A stretch of 64,000 bases of DNA from Galeopsis tetrahit. Lineage: Eukaryota > Streptophyta > Magnoliopsida > Lamiales > Lamiaceae. The stretch is taken from NCBI GenBank assembly GCA_963675135.1, contig OY776119.1, positions 74,579,727-74,643,726 on the forward strand, given 5' to 3'. Position 1 is the stretch's first letter; each line of letters opens with the position of its first letter. The notes beneath the pieces are model-generated. The model worked only from the letters and a program-made list of their open reading frames with translations, was not told the DNA's origin and ran no database searches. Shown here one piece after another: positions 12,615 to 25,335 of the stretch. Made by a program: the position numbers and the translations under genes.

Positions 12615-13485
12615 ACTGCCTTGATGCAAGCTTGCCAATGTGGTCACTGGGAGGTTATTCTGATTCTTTTTAAAGCCAATGTAAGAAATTTACGTTGTCT
12701 CAAAGAAATCTCATATTTTCTTAATGAATTCAGTTTAATTTTCGGGAAATTCTTAAGTTTCCATTTTTTTTTTTTTTTATATTAGGTTCACAGATCATAT
12801 TATCTGAATGGAGGAACATCACTCCATTTAGCTTCTTTAAATGGCCATTCTCGGTGCATCCGACTTCTCCTGGCTGATTACATTCCCATTATCCCTGATT
12901 TTTATAGCATCTCAAGGAAAGATTGAGAAATGATGAATCTGTGTCGACAAAGGGTACTTTTTTGTCAAAATTTATCTTTGTTGTAAGTGACTATTTTATG
13001 TTCTCTGAGTAATCTGTTTTTTTTTTTTTTATATATAATTGTTAGTGTACTCTGTTCAGTAATCAATAGACTTGCTGATGGTGGTGTTACTGCCCTTCAT
13101 ATGGCTGCACTGAATGGGCATGCTGAAACTGTTCTACCTGTTTCTGGATCTAGGGGCCTCCGTATATGATATAACAGTGGAAGATGGAGCTTCTATTGAT
13201 TTAATAGGTGAGAATTTTTATTTCTCTATGCATTGACAGATTGTCCTCAAGGGTTATTGCTTTGCTCGAAGCTTAATTGTTTGTTCAAGTATGATTTATT
13301 ACACTCGAAAAAGTAGTTCGTATCACATTGAATTGTTGTTTCTCACTAAAAATGCTTATGGTTATTGTTCTTTGTTTCTTTCCTTAATACTTTTTGTTCC
13401 TTACTGATCTATTTTTTGGATGTGTATCAATTTCTTTTGCAGGTTCTGGTAGCACTCCACTCCATTTTTTGGGTTTTCTTCTTGA
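12615..13485 (+). pseudogene. XBAT31-like ankyrin-repeat RING protein pseudogene (fragment)
   Basis: Plant XBAT31/XB3-type E3 ubiquitin ligases have N-terminal ankyrin repeats followed by a RING finger. Here four exon-like pieces keep the ankyrin part in order: 12615-12680 (TALMQACQCGHWEV), about 12786-12926 (NGGTSLHLASLNGHSRCIRLLLAD), about 13070-13207 (ADGGVTALHMAALNGH, then a TVEDGASIDLIG tail) and from 13443 (GSGSTPLHF). Intron borders are still AG/GT-like. A reading-frame change within the third piece (near 13137) and an early stop in the second disable it. The start, the remaining ankyrin repeats and the RING are absent. The family is recognised from memory of Arabidopsis XBAT31. The piece may be a decayed gene or a transposon-captured fragment. 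Confidence 0.75.
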
Positions 13486-15753
13486 GTTTTCAGCATCATA
13501 TTCATTGCTTGGTTTGTGCATTTTTTTCTACGTAGTGTTATTTTGGCCGATGAGTTTTGATTGGGCTTAATGATACTTGTGGCAGTTTGGTGCTTACTAC
13601 TTTATGAAGAGTTTCTCCCTACATTGTTCAATTAGGTATGAGAAGCTTATAGGCAGACAGACAAAAATGACAAAATGGGAAGCTTATAGGTGGGAGGAGA
13701 GAGTAGTTAGTTATTTTAAACATGAATTAATATTTAACACATCATATATACTCCGTGTTAACTTTTCCTATGTTTTTAGGGATGGGTGCTCATTTCGTTT
13801 GATAGGTCATGCATCATGAGCTCTCCATGTATGCAACTATTCCATCCCTTTGGGGTGGCCAAGCACAAATTTACATACTCACGATTTGTCAATCTAAGAT
13901 TGTAAGCTTAGAAAACACAAATGCTTAGTTTTTTTTTCATCTAATTTTTCATTTCGATTTTCTATTTATTTATGTATTTCTTTTGCAACTTAGGTATGTT
14001 GATGTAGCAATGAAGGTAGGTATTTCAGATCTCAGGTATGTTGATGTTTCTGGCCGCAAGAACTGTAAACTTTACATGTACAATGGTGTGGTTCTGTTCC
14101 ACAGAAAACTCATAGGAACTCGGAGGCCGAATGAAGATTTGGAATTAGAGCTTACGGAAAAAGATGTTTAAGACAATGGTAATTTGGGCGATTCTATTGA
14201 TTTTGAGATTCAGCAATCAAAGATTCTTTTTTTTTTTCAAACTTGTCTCTACGTATTTTCTTATTTACATTTATATTTTTCACTTTAGTAGCAGGTGTAT
14301 TCTCCATTTCTTTTTATTATGTTTGCAGATTTTAGACTCGATGTATCCCTCAATTAAATCGGGATGCTTTGCTTAAATTTTCTAAGTTTTCCAGGTATTG
14401 CTCTCTCTCTCTTTCTATTCTCTGTTCTAGCTACATGTTTATTTAAGTGCTTGAATTTTCTTGTTATTTTTTATGAACTTGTATGCCATATAATATCTTA
14501 TGAATTTAACTTTTTTTTGCCTATTTTTATTGAATCACATTAATAATAGCTTGATCATCACCTTGATTAAGTATGGTCGTATGTTGACGAGGTCAATTAA
14601 TTTTTAAAGTTATTGTGTATGTGTGTGTGTGTTTTAAATGAAATGATGAAAAGAGGTTTAGCTCCTATTAGAGATCGGCGGCTAAACAAAACATATGCAC
14701 CTGAGTTGGTATGAGTTTCCAATGCTTTGACCAACCACTCTTTATTGGACCTAACTTTAGTCCGAGTATGAAACTCTTTGCTATCAACCTTGGTCAAATA
14801 AAGGTTCATTATTTTACTGCTTAACATATTTTTGAAGCTTCAACGGTCGAAAATGGTGCCACAATGAAACTACCATGTGCGTTTGTGTGTGTTGCTACTA
14901 TCATTGGAAAATAGGAAGGAGGCCACCTTTAAATTGATTAAACTTGCATGAAGTGGTTGCCGCTAGAAAAAAAGGTTTGACCGTTTAAACATACATATAT
15001 AATCAAATCAGTTTTGCATAACATTGTTTTTTAGCAAATATTAATTTTTGAATAAGCCCAAATTTTGTGCTCAATATGTGTATAGAAAAAGAGGAAGCTA
15101 AAGATTCCCAACTGTTGTTAGGGACTGGTGGTGGAGATGCTCTATATGGAGGATTAACAACATGCTCTATATGAGTTTCATTTCTTAATATTCGATTCTT
15201 AGATATTGTTAAATACAAAAATATATAGTTTTTTTTTTTAGATAATCATGTGGTTAGATTCATACTAAAGTAGAGGCTGCATTTCAATTCGATGTTAAAA
15301 AGGAATTGGAGTGGGAAGTCATTGCTTTAACATGATACATGTTATATGATGCTCCGGGGTTCTGCTTGAAGTTGCGAAGGGTGGTGGTCAATGGCCGATG
15401 AGGAGACTGGTGAGGGACATTTTATTTGAAATTCATCTCCAAGTTAAATGTATCTATATTTTGTGTTGATATCAATTTGCTATTACTTGAATATTTATTT
15501 GACAATGATAATATGGATATGCAATGATAGTTATTTCATCTTTTTCATATCGATCGTGTTGTGAGAACTTCTGCAGTAATTCTTTATATTGCAAATTTCT
15601 GACCTATGTTGACATCTTACGAACAACATGATGTTGACAGGATTTCATCTTTAGGATGCTACTTTAACTGTTTCTTAATGTGGATGTTGACATTCATTAT
15701 ATTGTTGTTGCTCCCAGTAGGCATCTAGATATGTCAGACAAAGGATAGCCATT
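13486..15753. other. mostly non-coding, a few short open stretches
   Basis: Open stretches at 13577-13819 and 13983-14171 (the latter contains RYVDVSGRKNCKLYMYNG) look more protein-like than chance but match no family I know. They follow AG-type borders and may be further decayed exons. The remainder is AT-rich. Confidence 0.3.
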
Positions 15754-16065
15754 GGAGCAACCACATTGATGGTAAGGTTATAACAAAACATTCTCTTACA
15801 TCTCTCAATTCTTCCATAAATAACCGTGCCCTACTAACCCCCACATCCCTTTAATAGTTATAACCCATTTTATAGGGGACCCACCATCCTTTTATACTAT
15901 TAATTTTATTAATATACATCCATTATCTTACTATATTTTATTAATATACATCCGTTACTCTGCAATAACCAAATAAGGAGAGAGAGTGTTATAACATTTT
16001 ATTGCATTGGTAATAACTCCTATTTTAGAGTTATAACCGCCTAAAATGCAACAATGTGGTTGCTC
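15754..16065. mobile_element. MITE with GGAGCAACCACATTG ends, 312 bp
   Basis: The left end reads GGAGCAACCACATTGATGG; the right end on the other strand reads GAGCAACCACATTGTTGC. The ends resemble Harbinger-type termini, but the 3-bp flanks (ATT and TTA) do not match cleanly. The interior has repeated GTTATAAC phrases and no ORF. Confidence 0.65.
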
Positions 16066-16479
16066 TTAGTCTTTTCACTAGACCTATGAATCTTTTTATT
16101 GACATCCTTTGCTGAGGATATGTTAGTTAGTAAAATACTCAAGTTTGCAAATATTTTCATTCGTTTCTTTGTAGCAATGGTGAGTGTTCTTAACAAATGG
16201 ATTTGTTAGTTGAAACTCTATTTTATATGAAAAACTCTCTCTTAATGCCCATTTTTTATTTCCTAAATATGTATTTTGATAGCATGCGAGAAACGATGTG
16301 AATGTGGGACTTTAGAAAGAAGTAGAGTAATTGGGTGATATTGTTATAGTTTCTTACATGGACAATTAATTTGGTGGTGAAGCAGCATTCAAACTGTATA
16401 AAAGCAACAAAAATATTAATTAGACAAACCAGATTGATGATATATAATATTACAGATTACAAACAATAAATCTACAACA

Positions 16480-16504
16480 GACCCGCGCACGGGCTATAAA
16501 CTAG
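16480..16504 (+). mobile_element. Helitron 3' terminus
   Basis: A CCCGCGCACGGG hairpin (stem CCCG/CGGG) is followed after six bases by CTAG and then T. This matches the plant Helitron 3' end (hairpin, CTRR, insertion before T). The matching 5' end could not be placed. The element may extend left far enough to include the XBAT31-like fragment. Confidence 0.55.
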
Positions 16505-16684
16505 TTACAAACAAAAGAAGGCAAATTGCAACGTTCCAACTAAAAAAACGCATATACTAGCACACAGAAGAAGTTGTACAATAAGTACATTTCAACTCTT
16601 TGTGTCAATTTCCTCTTATTTAGACAACATTTTTTAGAAATCTTCAAGTTAGTTTGCACATATCTCATTTCAGATTGACTTATA

Positions 16685-16972
16685 CTTCATTTGTTTCATA
16701 AAATTTGTCGCGTTTCTCATTTTATATAAAATTAAGGAACATATTTTTTTAACATATTTATCCCTCATTAATTTTCCTATTTTACTTCTCTATTATCTTT
16801 TTTTTTTCACCTTCCTTTTTCACTCTTCTTTTGACATTTTCAAAAAAAGTTCATTAATATATTTCAAAAAAAATTAGGGATAGTTTAGTTCATTGATAAA
16901 ATTTAAAAAAACAACAAAATTTTTAAAATAAATTTAAAATTAAATGCGATAAACTTTATGAAATGAAGAAAG
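16685..16972. mobile_element. Stowaway-type MITE, 288 bp
   Basis: Arms begin CTTCATTTGTTTCATAAAAT and, on the other strand, CTTTCTTCATTTCATAAAGT, each flanked by TA. Its interior phrase AATTAAGGAACATATTTTTT is shared with 3125-3439. Confidence 0.75.
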
Positions 16973-17222
16973 TATAAATCTTGGTGATTGGAACTTTCCA
17001 TTTTAAACAACATGTTTCCATAATATATAGCATCTATATATTTATATATTTGCAAACCTCTCTTGAGACACATGTCACAACCACATCCACTCTACTTCAA
17101 CCTCTCTCCTCTAAATTCTTCTATTTCAAAAATTCTTCAACCTCATTCATTTTCCTTTTTTTTACTTTAATCTTCACCGTTCATTTAAATGTTAAATCTT
17201 AACCGTTAGATCTTAATTCAAT

Positions 17223-17239
17223 CTACTATATAATAGTAG
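17223..17239 (+). promoter_or_regulatory. TATA-containing hairpin near the Helitron 5' end
   Basis: CTACTATATAATAGTAG can fold with a 7-bp stem around ATA. In the related copy at 46598-46613 the sequence is CTCCTATTTAAAGGAG, where the third stem pair changed from A:T to C:G on both sides. The role is unknown; a promoter is possible. Confidence 0.4.
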
Positions 17240-17332
17240 CCTATCTCTTTCATTTTTCTCAATTCATTCCATCAGTCCTCAAACATTTCATTTGTTCAAA
17301 TCTTTATTTAAGAAATATTCTCGATTAATTTG

Positions 17333-17623
17333 TGGGGTATTACTATTTTAGGTAAATTATGAATTTAATATTCTCTTCTTACATATATTCATTGTTAATA
17401 TTGCTTCGATCATGAGTATAAAAAATGTTACATGTATTACTTATGTTGATAAGACATACCTTTGTTCATTTTCAAGTCGTGTTGCAGGGTATCACTATTC
17501 TAGGTAAACTATGAATTTAATATTTTCTTTATACATATATCCACAGTTAATATTGTTTTGATCATGCATGTATTATTTGTGTTGACAAGACATATTTGTT
17601 CATTTTCAAGTCGTATTGCAGCA
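17333..17623 (+). repeat. two tandem units of about 145 bp
   Basis: 17333-17487 and about 17488-17623 share, in order, TATTCTAGGTAAACTATGAA-like sequence, ATTTAATATT, TTGATCATG, and the closing phrase TTCATTTTCAAGTCGT(G/A)TTGCAG. Each unit ends in an acceptor-like TTGCAG. Confidence 0.85.
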
Positions 17624-20325
17624 ACGGCGACAACAACTCCTTGCAGCGGCGGCGTTGGTTTGGACATTCAGCCCTATTGTTTAGAGAAGGTGGGAGATTT
17701 TGAGATTTTAGAGATTGAATAATGGAGAAGTGAAGAAAAACATGTTAGTGATGTGAAGGTGAAATGAAGAAATAGATTTATGAAGAATTTTTTTTGAATT
17801 AATCATTTTGATGTAATATAATTTTATAATGATTATTGATTTCAAATATCTTTTTAAGGCAATCATGTTTTATTTTGGGTTATATCTAAATTAATGCTTA
17901 ATTTGAATATACTCCGTATTTGACATTGTTGATTAATTTACCTTTAATATTTCTATTAAAGTTTTTAGTTTATTATAATTAATTTGAATTATTAATACGC
18001 AGATCTCCAATAAAAATGAATTCTTAAACATTGGGATCATTTGTTACACATGTACTATTTCACTCACATTTTTATGGAAATATAAATTTATTACGCTCTA
18101 ATTGTTTAAAAAACACCTAAAGTTTTGACTAAAAAGATTTATGGCAGACTCAGTTTCCTATACTAATTGTGAGTTCTTAATCTAATATATATTTCTAAAG
18201 ATTTCTCTAACAATCTATATTATTTGCTATAATTATTTTTTCCACATTTAATATCATATTACATTGTTGATCTAATTATAGAAAATTAACATTAAATTCA
18301 AATGAAACTGTTGACCGGAAAATATAATGAAACTTGACATATTCAATACTTTCTTTCAATAATGTAAATATAATTATAAATTTTAGTTAGTAATTTACAC
18401 GTAAATTTAGAAATAATATATCAAATTACACATTTAAATTGAACGTTATATGTTTTTTTGCCAATTAAAACTTTCTATAATCTTAAAATAAATTATATGA
18501 AAAATAAATGTTTGACCGTAATAAATTCGTTAAACTAACTTTAATATCAAATTAAATTGTTGACCTAATTGATTAATTATATGAAAATTAACATTAAATT
18601 CGTATTAAATTTTTGACCTAATTATAGGAAAATTAGTCTTAAAAAGAAATTAGAATGAAATTGTTGAGATATTCAATACTTTCAATCATGTACTTAATTA
18701 TAGAATTTAGTTAATAATATTAATTGAAATAAATTTTATACGTAAATTTAGAATTAATATATGAAAATAAGGCCCTAATGCAAAATGGATTATATCTTTT
18801 AGGCAAAAACTCTCGGAAATAATTCTTAAATTCTAAATTACACTAATATAATTAAGGAATATTGAATTATTATCTTTAACTATTTTCCAGATCATATACA
18901 ACTCATTCGTAACAAACAATTAATTTGATGATTTTTTATTTTAGAAATTCGAAATTAAGTATATATTATTGAATATCTTTTTAGTATTCATTTAAAGATT
19001 ATTACGTTAAATAAATTGAGATATATAAATGGATTAATTGAATTAAAGGTACTCATGCAAATTTATCATATAGATAAAATATATTTACTATATTAATTTT
19101 AGAAACAGTAAAATTAATAATTTTACCATTTTATTTTGTCTTATATTCATTTTTGTGTGAGTAAAATAATTACTCTAATCACTCAAGAATTAGTTGTGGG
19201 GTAGGGAAAACCAAATGGAAAGTCAATGGCTTGCAATATGCCCTCATTACAAATTAAATAAGATAAACATGTGTTTCATTTGAAGTTGAATTTTACATTG
19301 ATATATTTTTTTTCCTATTTAATTTTTTAGCATATTTCCTATTTCTCTTAGAATAGGGCCCTAATGCAAAATCGATTATAATTTTTAGGCAAAAACTTTT
19401 GCCTATAGTTAGGGCAGGTAATTAGGGTGGTGTAATAACTTTTGATTTTAAATGGATTGTGATTCATGAATATAAGACAACCTAATTAAAATGAATTTTA
19501 AAAAATATTGAATAAAATTTGACTTTCAGAAAATAGATTTTGAATCACCAACAAAATTAATTACATGATATTTGAATATAAAGTACATTTCTAAATGCAT
19601 TTTCAATTAAAAAAAAAATGTGTACATCGAGTTCATTCTACCTTTATAATTTGGGAAATAATGAGCGAAACAAATATAATTGTTATTCTAGAATTTGAGA
19701 CGCGCTATTTGAATTGCTTAGCTTAATTCCGCTACGTAAGATGTTGCGAGGTAAAATTTATGCAAAACATAATTCAAGACCAATAAAATTGATTTGTCCA
19801 TTTGAGTTTGAGATCAAAGCATTAAAAATAAATCTCTTATGTGATATTGAAAGTAATGTTGTAAAGTTTTTATTTCGAGAATGACATTGAGTATTTCGGA
19901 TGACACTGCTCCCGTAAATTTTTAAAGGAGGCAATTTCATAATTCTATTGACTTTTGCAATGACAATAAATAAAAACAAGGTTAGTCCATTTTCATGGTT
20001 GATAATTCTGAAACCTATGTTGATCACATACGGACAATTGTATGTTGCAGCCTTTAGAGTCAAGAATAATAGTGGAATATATATATATATATTATCTTGA
20101 TTCAAATGGAAAAATATGTAAACACACAATGTTGACTACAAGAAAGTTTTCCGCAATAAGTACAATGTTGTCTACAAAGAATTTATCATGTATTTATTAT
20201 TTTTTATATAAATGATGTAATCTATATTGCTACAACATTTTATTTTATTTTTTAATAGAATTAAGAAATTTAAAAATCTATGTATATTTAAAAAATTAAT
20301 TTTTAATTAATAAATTTGATACAAC

Positions 20326-20353
20326 CCCGCGTAAAACGTGGGTCTTACACTAG
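20326..20353 (+). mobile_element. second, internal Helitron-type 3' end
   Basis: CCCGCGTAAAACGTGGG and TCTTACACTAG precede G at 20354. It is nearly identical to the terminus at 21192-21219, 866 bp further on. The stem has one mismatch. Confidence 0.55.
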
Positions 20354-21273
20354 GTGTGTACCTTAAAAGACATGTGTTCACACATAGACAATTAATCATA
20401 CAATGTAGCGTCTAAATTCAAGAGTAGGAACAAATTTAATTAAAATTACTTGACACGATTTAAATAGAAAAACATACATGTAAACGTGCAACAAATGTTG
20501 TGTACAAGGATTTTTTTTGAATTTTTTTTTTTTGTAATTTTTTATATTCATTTCTTTTATTAATAAAAATCATACATCTCTATTCTATTTTATTAATACT
20601 ATATTCATTTATTTTATTAATAAAAACCATAATTATTTTAATCTCTAAAATATTGTAGAATAACAATTTATCAAATTTGTGCCTAATTAAAAGATTGATT
20701 TTTTAATTCAATTTTCATACTATAAAATAAAAATTAAATTTACTTACTCGAAAATATAAATAAAAATATTTAAACAGTGTAATACGTATGAATCTGTGTT
20801 TACACAAGAACAATTATATATTTAAACGTACAACACATGTTGTTTACAATAAAGTTTTTGCGTATTTCTTTTATAAATAAAATTATAATTTTCTATTCTA
20901 TTATTGATTTTATACATATGTTTCATTTTTCATCTTTTAGTTAAATAAAATATATATATATATATATTAAAGATTTTTTAATTAATAAGTTAAAATTAAA
21001 ATATATTATAAATTTATTTCAATACCACGTTTTAAAATTATAATTTTCTATTTTATTATTAATTTTTATACATATGTTTCATTTTTCATCTATCAATTAA
21101 TCAAATAATAAATTTTTAAATATATATATATTAAAGTTTTTTTGTTAAATTAATAAGTTAAAATTAAAATATATTATAAATTTATTTAAACCCCGCGTAA
21201 AACGCGGGTCTTACACTAGTTGGTATATAAACATAACCTATTATGAATGCTAGAGAGATCGAAATCTCAAAAT

Positions 21274-21959
21274 TAGAGCTGTTAAAATGGGTTGAGCTCG
21301 TTGGACTAGTCCGCCCCGCTACAAAAAATACGGGTTGAACTCGTCTTTTCTCATCCCGTTAGGAAGTGGGCCTACAGGGACCGTCCCATTTGAATCGCGG
21401 GTTTTGGTGGGTTAGGGGCGGGCCAACCCTCCAACCCGTCTTTTTATAAAAAAAATTAATAATATTATTATTATTATTCTATTATTATAATTAGTTTAAT
21501 ATTATAGAAAAATAACAAAGGTTTGTCATGTCTTTAAGACTAATTCAACAATTTAAAATCTAGTTGTTGCATGCAATTAACAACCAAAATTTAGAACAAA
21601 AAAAATAGTTAAACACAACAAGTCTATGTCTCAGTTACAAATTTGCAGTGCTCGCGCCGCTTGTTTTAGTTTCAACGTTAAATGCCGATCTTCTAATTAT
21701 AGTTTCATTGTTAAATTTTAAATTATGATAATAGATTTAATAATGGGCATGCATATTAAGAGACTTTGAAAATGAAGATAATGAATTTAATAAATAATTT
21801 TTTTTTTAAAAAAAAATTCGGATTGGCCTGCCGAAACCCACAGCTCACCCCTTTGTGGGTTGTGTTGAGATTTTAGCAGCCCGCTAACAAATGGGTCGGC
21901 CCGCCCCCACACCGCTAAATGGTGAATTTTTGCGGTTTTGGCCCCGTCCCGCCGCTCTA
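21274..21959. mobile_element. non-autonomous hAT element, 686 bp
   Basis: The 8-bp duplication CTCAAAAT lies at 21266-21273 and 21960-21967. Ends are TAGAGCTG and, on the other strand, TAGAGCGG. Subterminal GC-rich CCCGCC/GGCGGG motifs occur on both arms, as in the related element at 22257-23409. There is no transposase ORF. Confidence 0.9.
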
Positions 21960-22256
21960 CTCAAAATACCCATTTCCTTTTACCATTTGGGTTATCAAAT
22001 GATTAGAGTAACAATTAAAAAGGAACAAAAAAATTAGCATATTGGAAGAAAAGAAGTTGGTGTGAATACATTGTAGATCATAAACAACCCACAAAATTGA
22101 ATGTTGTAGAATAGAAGCAGAAGTCAGTTTGGAAATTTTAAGGTTGTAGATCATAAACAACCCACAAGTCAATATAAATAATAAATCCATTTTTTTTTTC
22201 AAATCATCAACTATTTCATATATATTTTGCAATTTAGAAATTTAGAGTATAGGGAG

Positions 22257-23409
22257 TAGAGCTGTTAAAATGGGCTAGGCACGTTGGATTGGCCCGCTCC
22301 CATCTATAAAAAAGGTAGGTTGGGTTGAGTAATTCAAGCCCGTTTAAAAAGCGGGTCCGTATGGACCAGATCGTATGGGTCGTGGGTTTTGGCGGGTTGG
22401 ACCGTGGACGAGTTGGTCCGCGGGCTTTTAAAAAAAATTTTTTTTTTAAAGATTGAATGAAAAATTAATGTTTTCTTTTTTAAGTTAAATTGTAAGTAAA
22501 AATATGATAACTATAAATTTATGAATTCAATTCAACTTTAAAATAAGATTCAAAATTTCAAAAATATTATACTACTAAATAAAATTAAGATTTGAGAAGG
22601 GTTGGTCTAGTATGCACTCGACTCGAGTGCATGTTGTGCACCCTAGTCCATGTTGCACTTTTCAGTTTTACTGACTTACACTTTTTGGTAAATGGTGTTG
22701 CACTTTTCAATTATTAAACTGTATAATAATATTTTTAGTTATAGCGACTTACATTTTTTAGTAATATTGTGTTGTACTTTTCAGTTTAATAACTTACATT
22801 TTTCTTTAGACTAGGGTGCAGAACATGCACTCGAGTGCATACTAGACTTTACCTTTGAGAATGAGAATACACCATTGTCTTCCATGTATTCACATTGACT
22901 TCGGGTGAGACGTGCATTCACAAATTGATATTTGCTACTAATAGTTGGATTGATTTGTCAATTAATCTTTCATTGAATATTATATTTTGATTCTACCCTT
23001 TTGACAATAAAGATTTAAACAATTTGAAAGTTTAAATTTTTGTTCGATTGATTTGTTAATTAAACAAAATAATATATATTTGAGGTCTACTTTCTGATTA
23101 TAAAAAACGATTAAAATTATTGACGTCAAATGTGTGGGTTTAATCAAAGATTATCCCAAATTATTTATATTTTATTTTAATTTAATTATTTTGTTTAGTA
23201 ATTATATACATAATAATAAATGTAAAAAAGTAAAAAATTATAAATAAGGAAAAAATTCGTGGGCTAGCCCGCAACCCTCCATGGGTTGGATTGGGTTGAA
23301 TATTTTTCAGTCCATCCCCACTGTGGACCGGCCCGCCAAAATCCGCAAAATGACGGGTTGAGGTGGGTTGTGGACCGACCCGCCCCATTAACCCGTTTTG
23401 ACAACTCTA
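22257..23409. mobile_element. non-autonomous hAT element, 1,153 bp
   Basis: The 8-bp duplication ATAGGGAG lies at 22249-22256 and 23410-23417. Ends are TAGAGCTGTTAAAATGGG and, on the other strand, TAGAGTTGTCAAAACGGG. It holds a nested Mutator-type foldback MITE (22599-22853). It is the same family as 21274-21959; the two lie only 297 bp apart. Confidence 0.92.
22599..22853. mobile_element. foldback Mutator-type MITE, 255 bp (copy 1)
   Basis: Starts GGGTTGGTCTAGTATGCACT and ends CTAGACTTTACC. The flanks share TTTGAGAA, eight of a probable nine duplicated bases. Both arms carry the ACTCGAGTGCATGTTGTGCA-type sequence in inverted orientation. It is more diverged in the second arm than its relatives at 28892 and 39535. 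Confidence 0.85.
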
Positions 23410-23738
23410 ATAGGGAGTGACCCGTTTAGAAATATTACACTATACATTTTAATTATTGTGAGTGACACATTTCAATTATAGCGTGTGATACATTTTAGTA
23501 ATATTATTTAATATATTTTTTTAGTTGGTCCAATATTATTTAATAATACTAGACTACATCCGGTCAATAATAATAATAATACTAGACTACATCTCGATCT
23601 ATTATATTGACACTTTTTAGACTTTTAGTTAATAATGCATATACTTAAAAAAAATAATCAAAAAACTATTTTTTCTATTAGACCGCTGCCTTGCTCGTTT
23701 AAAATTTTACGTTTTCTGATATATATATATATATATTA

Positions 23739-24000
23739 CTCCCAAAAGTGTTTGCACCATAAAGTAGACACACTTATTAAGAAAAATGTGTAATGAGTGG
23801 AGTGTTGAGGAGTAATTTTGTAAAATTAAATGAATAAAGTAAAGTGAGTGGTTGAAACGAGTGTAAAAATAATGACATTTTGTGTAAATATATATAAATA
23901 TTGTGAGCGTGAGATTTATGGAGGAATTTTTTTTTAGAGTGTGTAAATAATTATGGAATAGACGAATAAGAAAAGTGTGCAAACAGTATAACGGAGGAAG
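23739..24000. mobile_element. Stowaway-type MITE, 262 bp
   Basis: Ends CTCCCAAAAGTGTTTGCAC and, on the other strand, CTTCCTCCGTTATACTGTTT. TA flanks both sides. The arms share GTTTGCAC and TAGAC. Confidence 0.75.
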
Positions 24001-24283
24001 TACTATCCAATATCCAAGAGAGGGAGTTGTTTTAAGTTGGCCAATTTCTTTCTGGTAGCAGGCAAGCTTTCCGCACAGCTGACAGTATTTGTTTTTCCTA
24101 AATTAGTTACTTATCTAGATAACTTCCTTGGATTTTACGAATGTGTCATGATTTAATTTTAATTATCATGTTTCTACCTTATAAAGATAAATATAGACAA
24201 TATAGATTACGTTGTACTATTAATTATTCATTCTGTTTAAATTTTATATGAATGATTTCTTTTATAAATTTTAAAAAATATTA

Positions 24284-24607
24284 CTCCCTTCATTTTTTAA
24301 TAAGTGTCACTTTGACATTTTTCAACAAATTAAGATTATAAAGTGTGGTCCATATTACCCTTCATTAATTATAGTTAATTTTGATATATAAGTTTTGTTT
24401 GATAAAGAACGTGGTCAAGAATGTAGCTAGTATTCATAAACCAAATTAATTTTGGTAAAAAATATGTTTATGGAATTTTTTTATGAACAATATATATGGT
24501 AAATGAATAAGGGCAAAATAGTCAAAATTAAAAAAAAAACTCAGAATGACACTTATTTTAAAATTAGTTAAAAAGTCAAAGTGACACTTATTAAAAAACA
24601 GAGGGAG
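24284..24607. mobile_element. Stowaway-type MITE, 324 bp
   Basis: Inverted arms of about 35 bp: CTCCCTTCATTTTTTAATAA and CTCCCTCTGTTTTTTAATAA, both continuing GTGTCACTTTGAC. TA flanks both ends. Confidence 0.92.
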
Positions 24608-25335
24608 TAATTGTTTATATACATATACATATATAAAAAGTAGACGATTTGAAGGATATTATGGTGTATTGATTCACTTATAAATAAAATGATTATATAG
24701 ACAAATTCTTTCATGCAATTGAATATATAGATATACTTAAATTTTACTTTCAATATACTCAATTTAATCTTTAACCCCAACATTTGATCAAATTTATTCG
24801 AACTCAATTCCAATTGTATAGATATAACCAATTTCACCCAAATATCACTAGAATATTTAGGTGTAAAATTTGATCTAATAATAAAATATTAAATACATTT
24901 TTATTTTATACTTTTAAAATATTATGTGCATGTACAGTTTTAACCAAATTAAAACAGGAAGTTGAAATTAGTTATAAAAAATGCCGCATATATATAAATG
25001 TCAAGAAATTAAATAGATGGAAAAGCAAGATTTAATTTTAAAACTCTATATATTAAACATTTTACCACTACATCCACTACTACTTGTACAGTATATTGAA
25101 ATGTGCGAGAGACCTATATTAAAAATGGATTAGTTTTAAAAAATAAAGTAATTTGAGTTGTAGTATTTTTTTCTTTTTACTTTTTATAGTAGTTGATGAA
25201 GTTGGGTAGAAGGAAATGGGGGGCGTTAGTTAATAGTCTATCTATCCAAATAAAATACTCACAGGACCGAGACTCATTATAAATTGATTTCCTGATGCTG
25301 TGTTGAGAGGTTGGAGTGATAATAATAATAATAAT
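24608..25335. other. upstream region of OEP16 copy A
   Basis: AT-rich and non-coding. A TATAAAT-like motif at 25276-25282 lies 54-60 bp before the chosen ATG; whether it is the TATA box is uncertain. An ATA/ATG-rich run (AATAATAATA) immediately precedes the start. Confidence 0.4.

Larger units (their letters stand above)
17033..21219 (+). mobile_element. probable Helitron, about 4.2 kb
   Basis: The proposed 5' end is TCTATATATTTA after an A. The 3' end is a CCGCGTAAAACGCGG hairpin followed by TCTTACACTAG and then T (CTAG at 21216-21219). The first 200 bp recur at 46417-46640. No complete Rep/helicase ORF is visible, so it would be non-autonomous. Inside are two direct repeats at 17333-17623 and a second 3'-like end at 20353. 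The 19758-20129 minus-strand ORF looks like chance. The 5' end is the weaker boundary. Confidence 0.55.

Noticed and set aside
19758..20129. 123-residue minus-strand ORF
   Set aside because: Composition is AT-driven, with YIYIYI runs and no recognisable motif. It lies inside the probable Helitron and spans a TA repeat.
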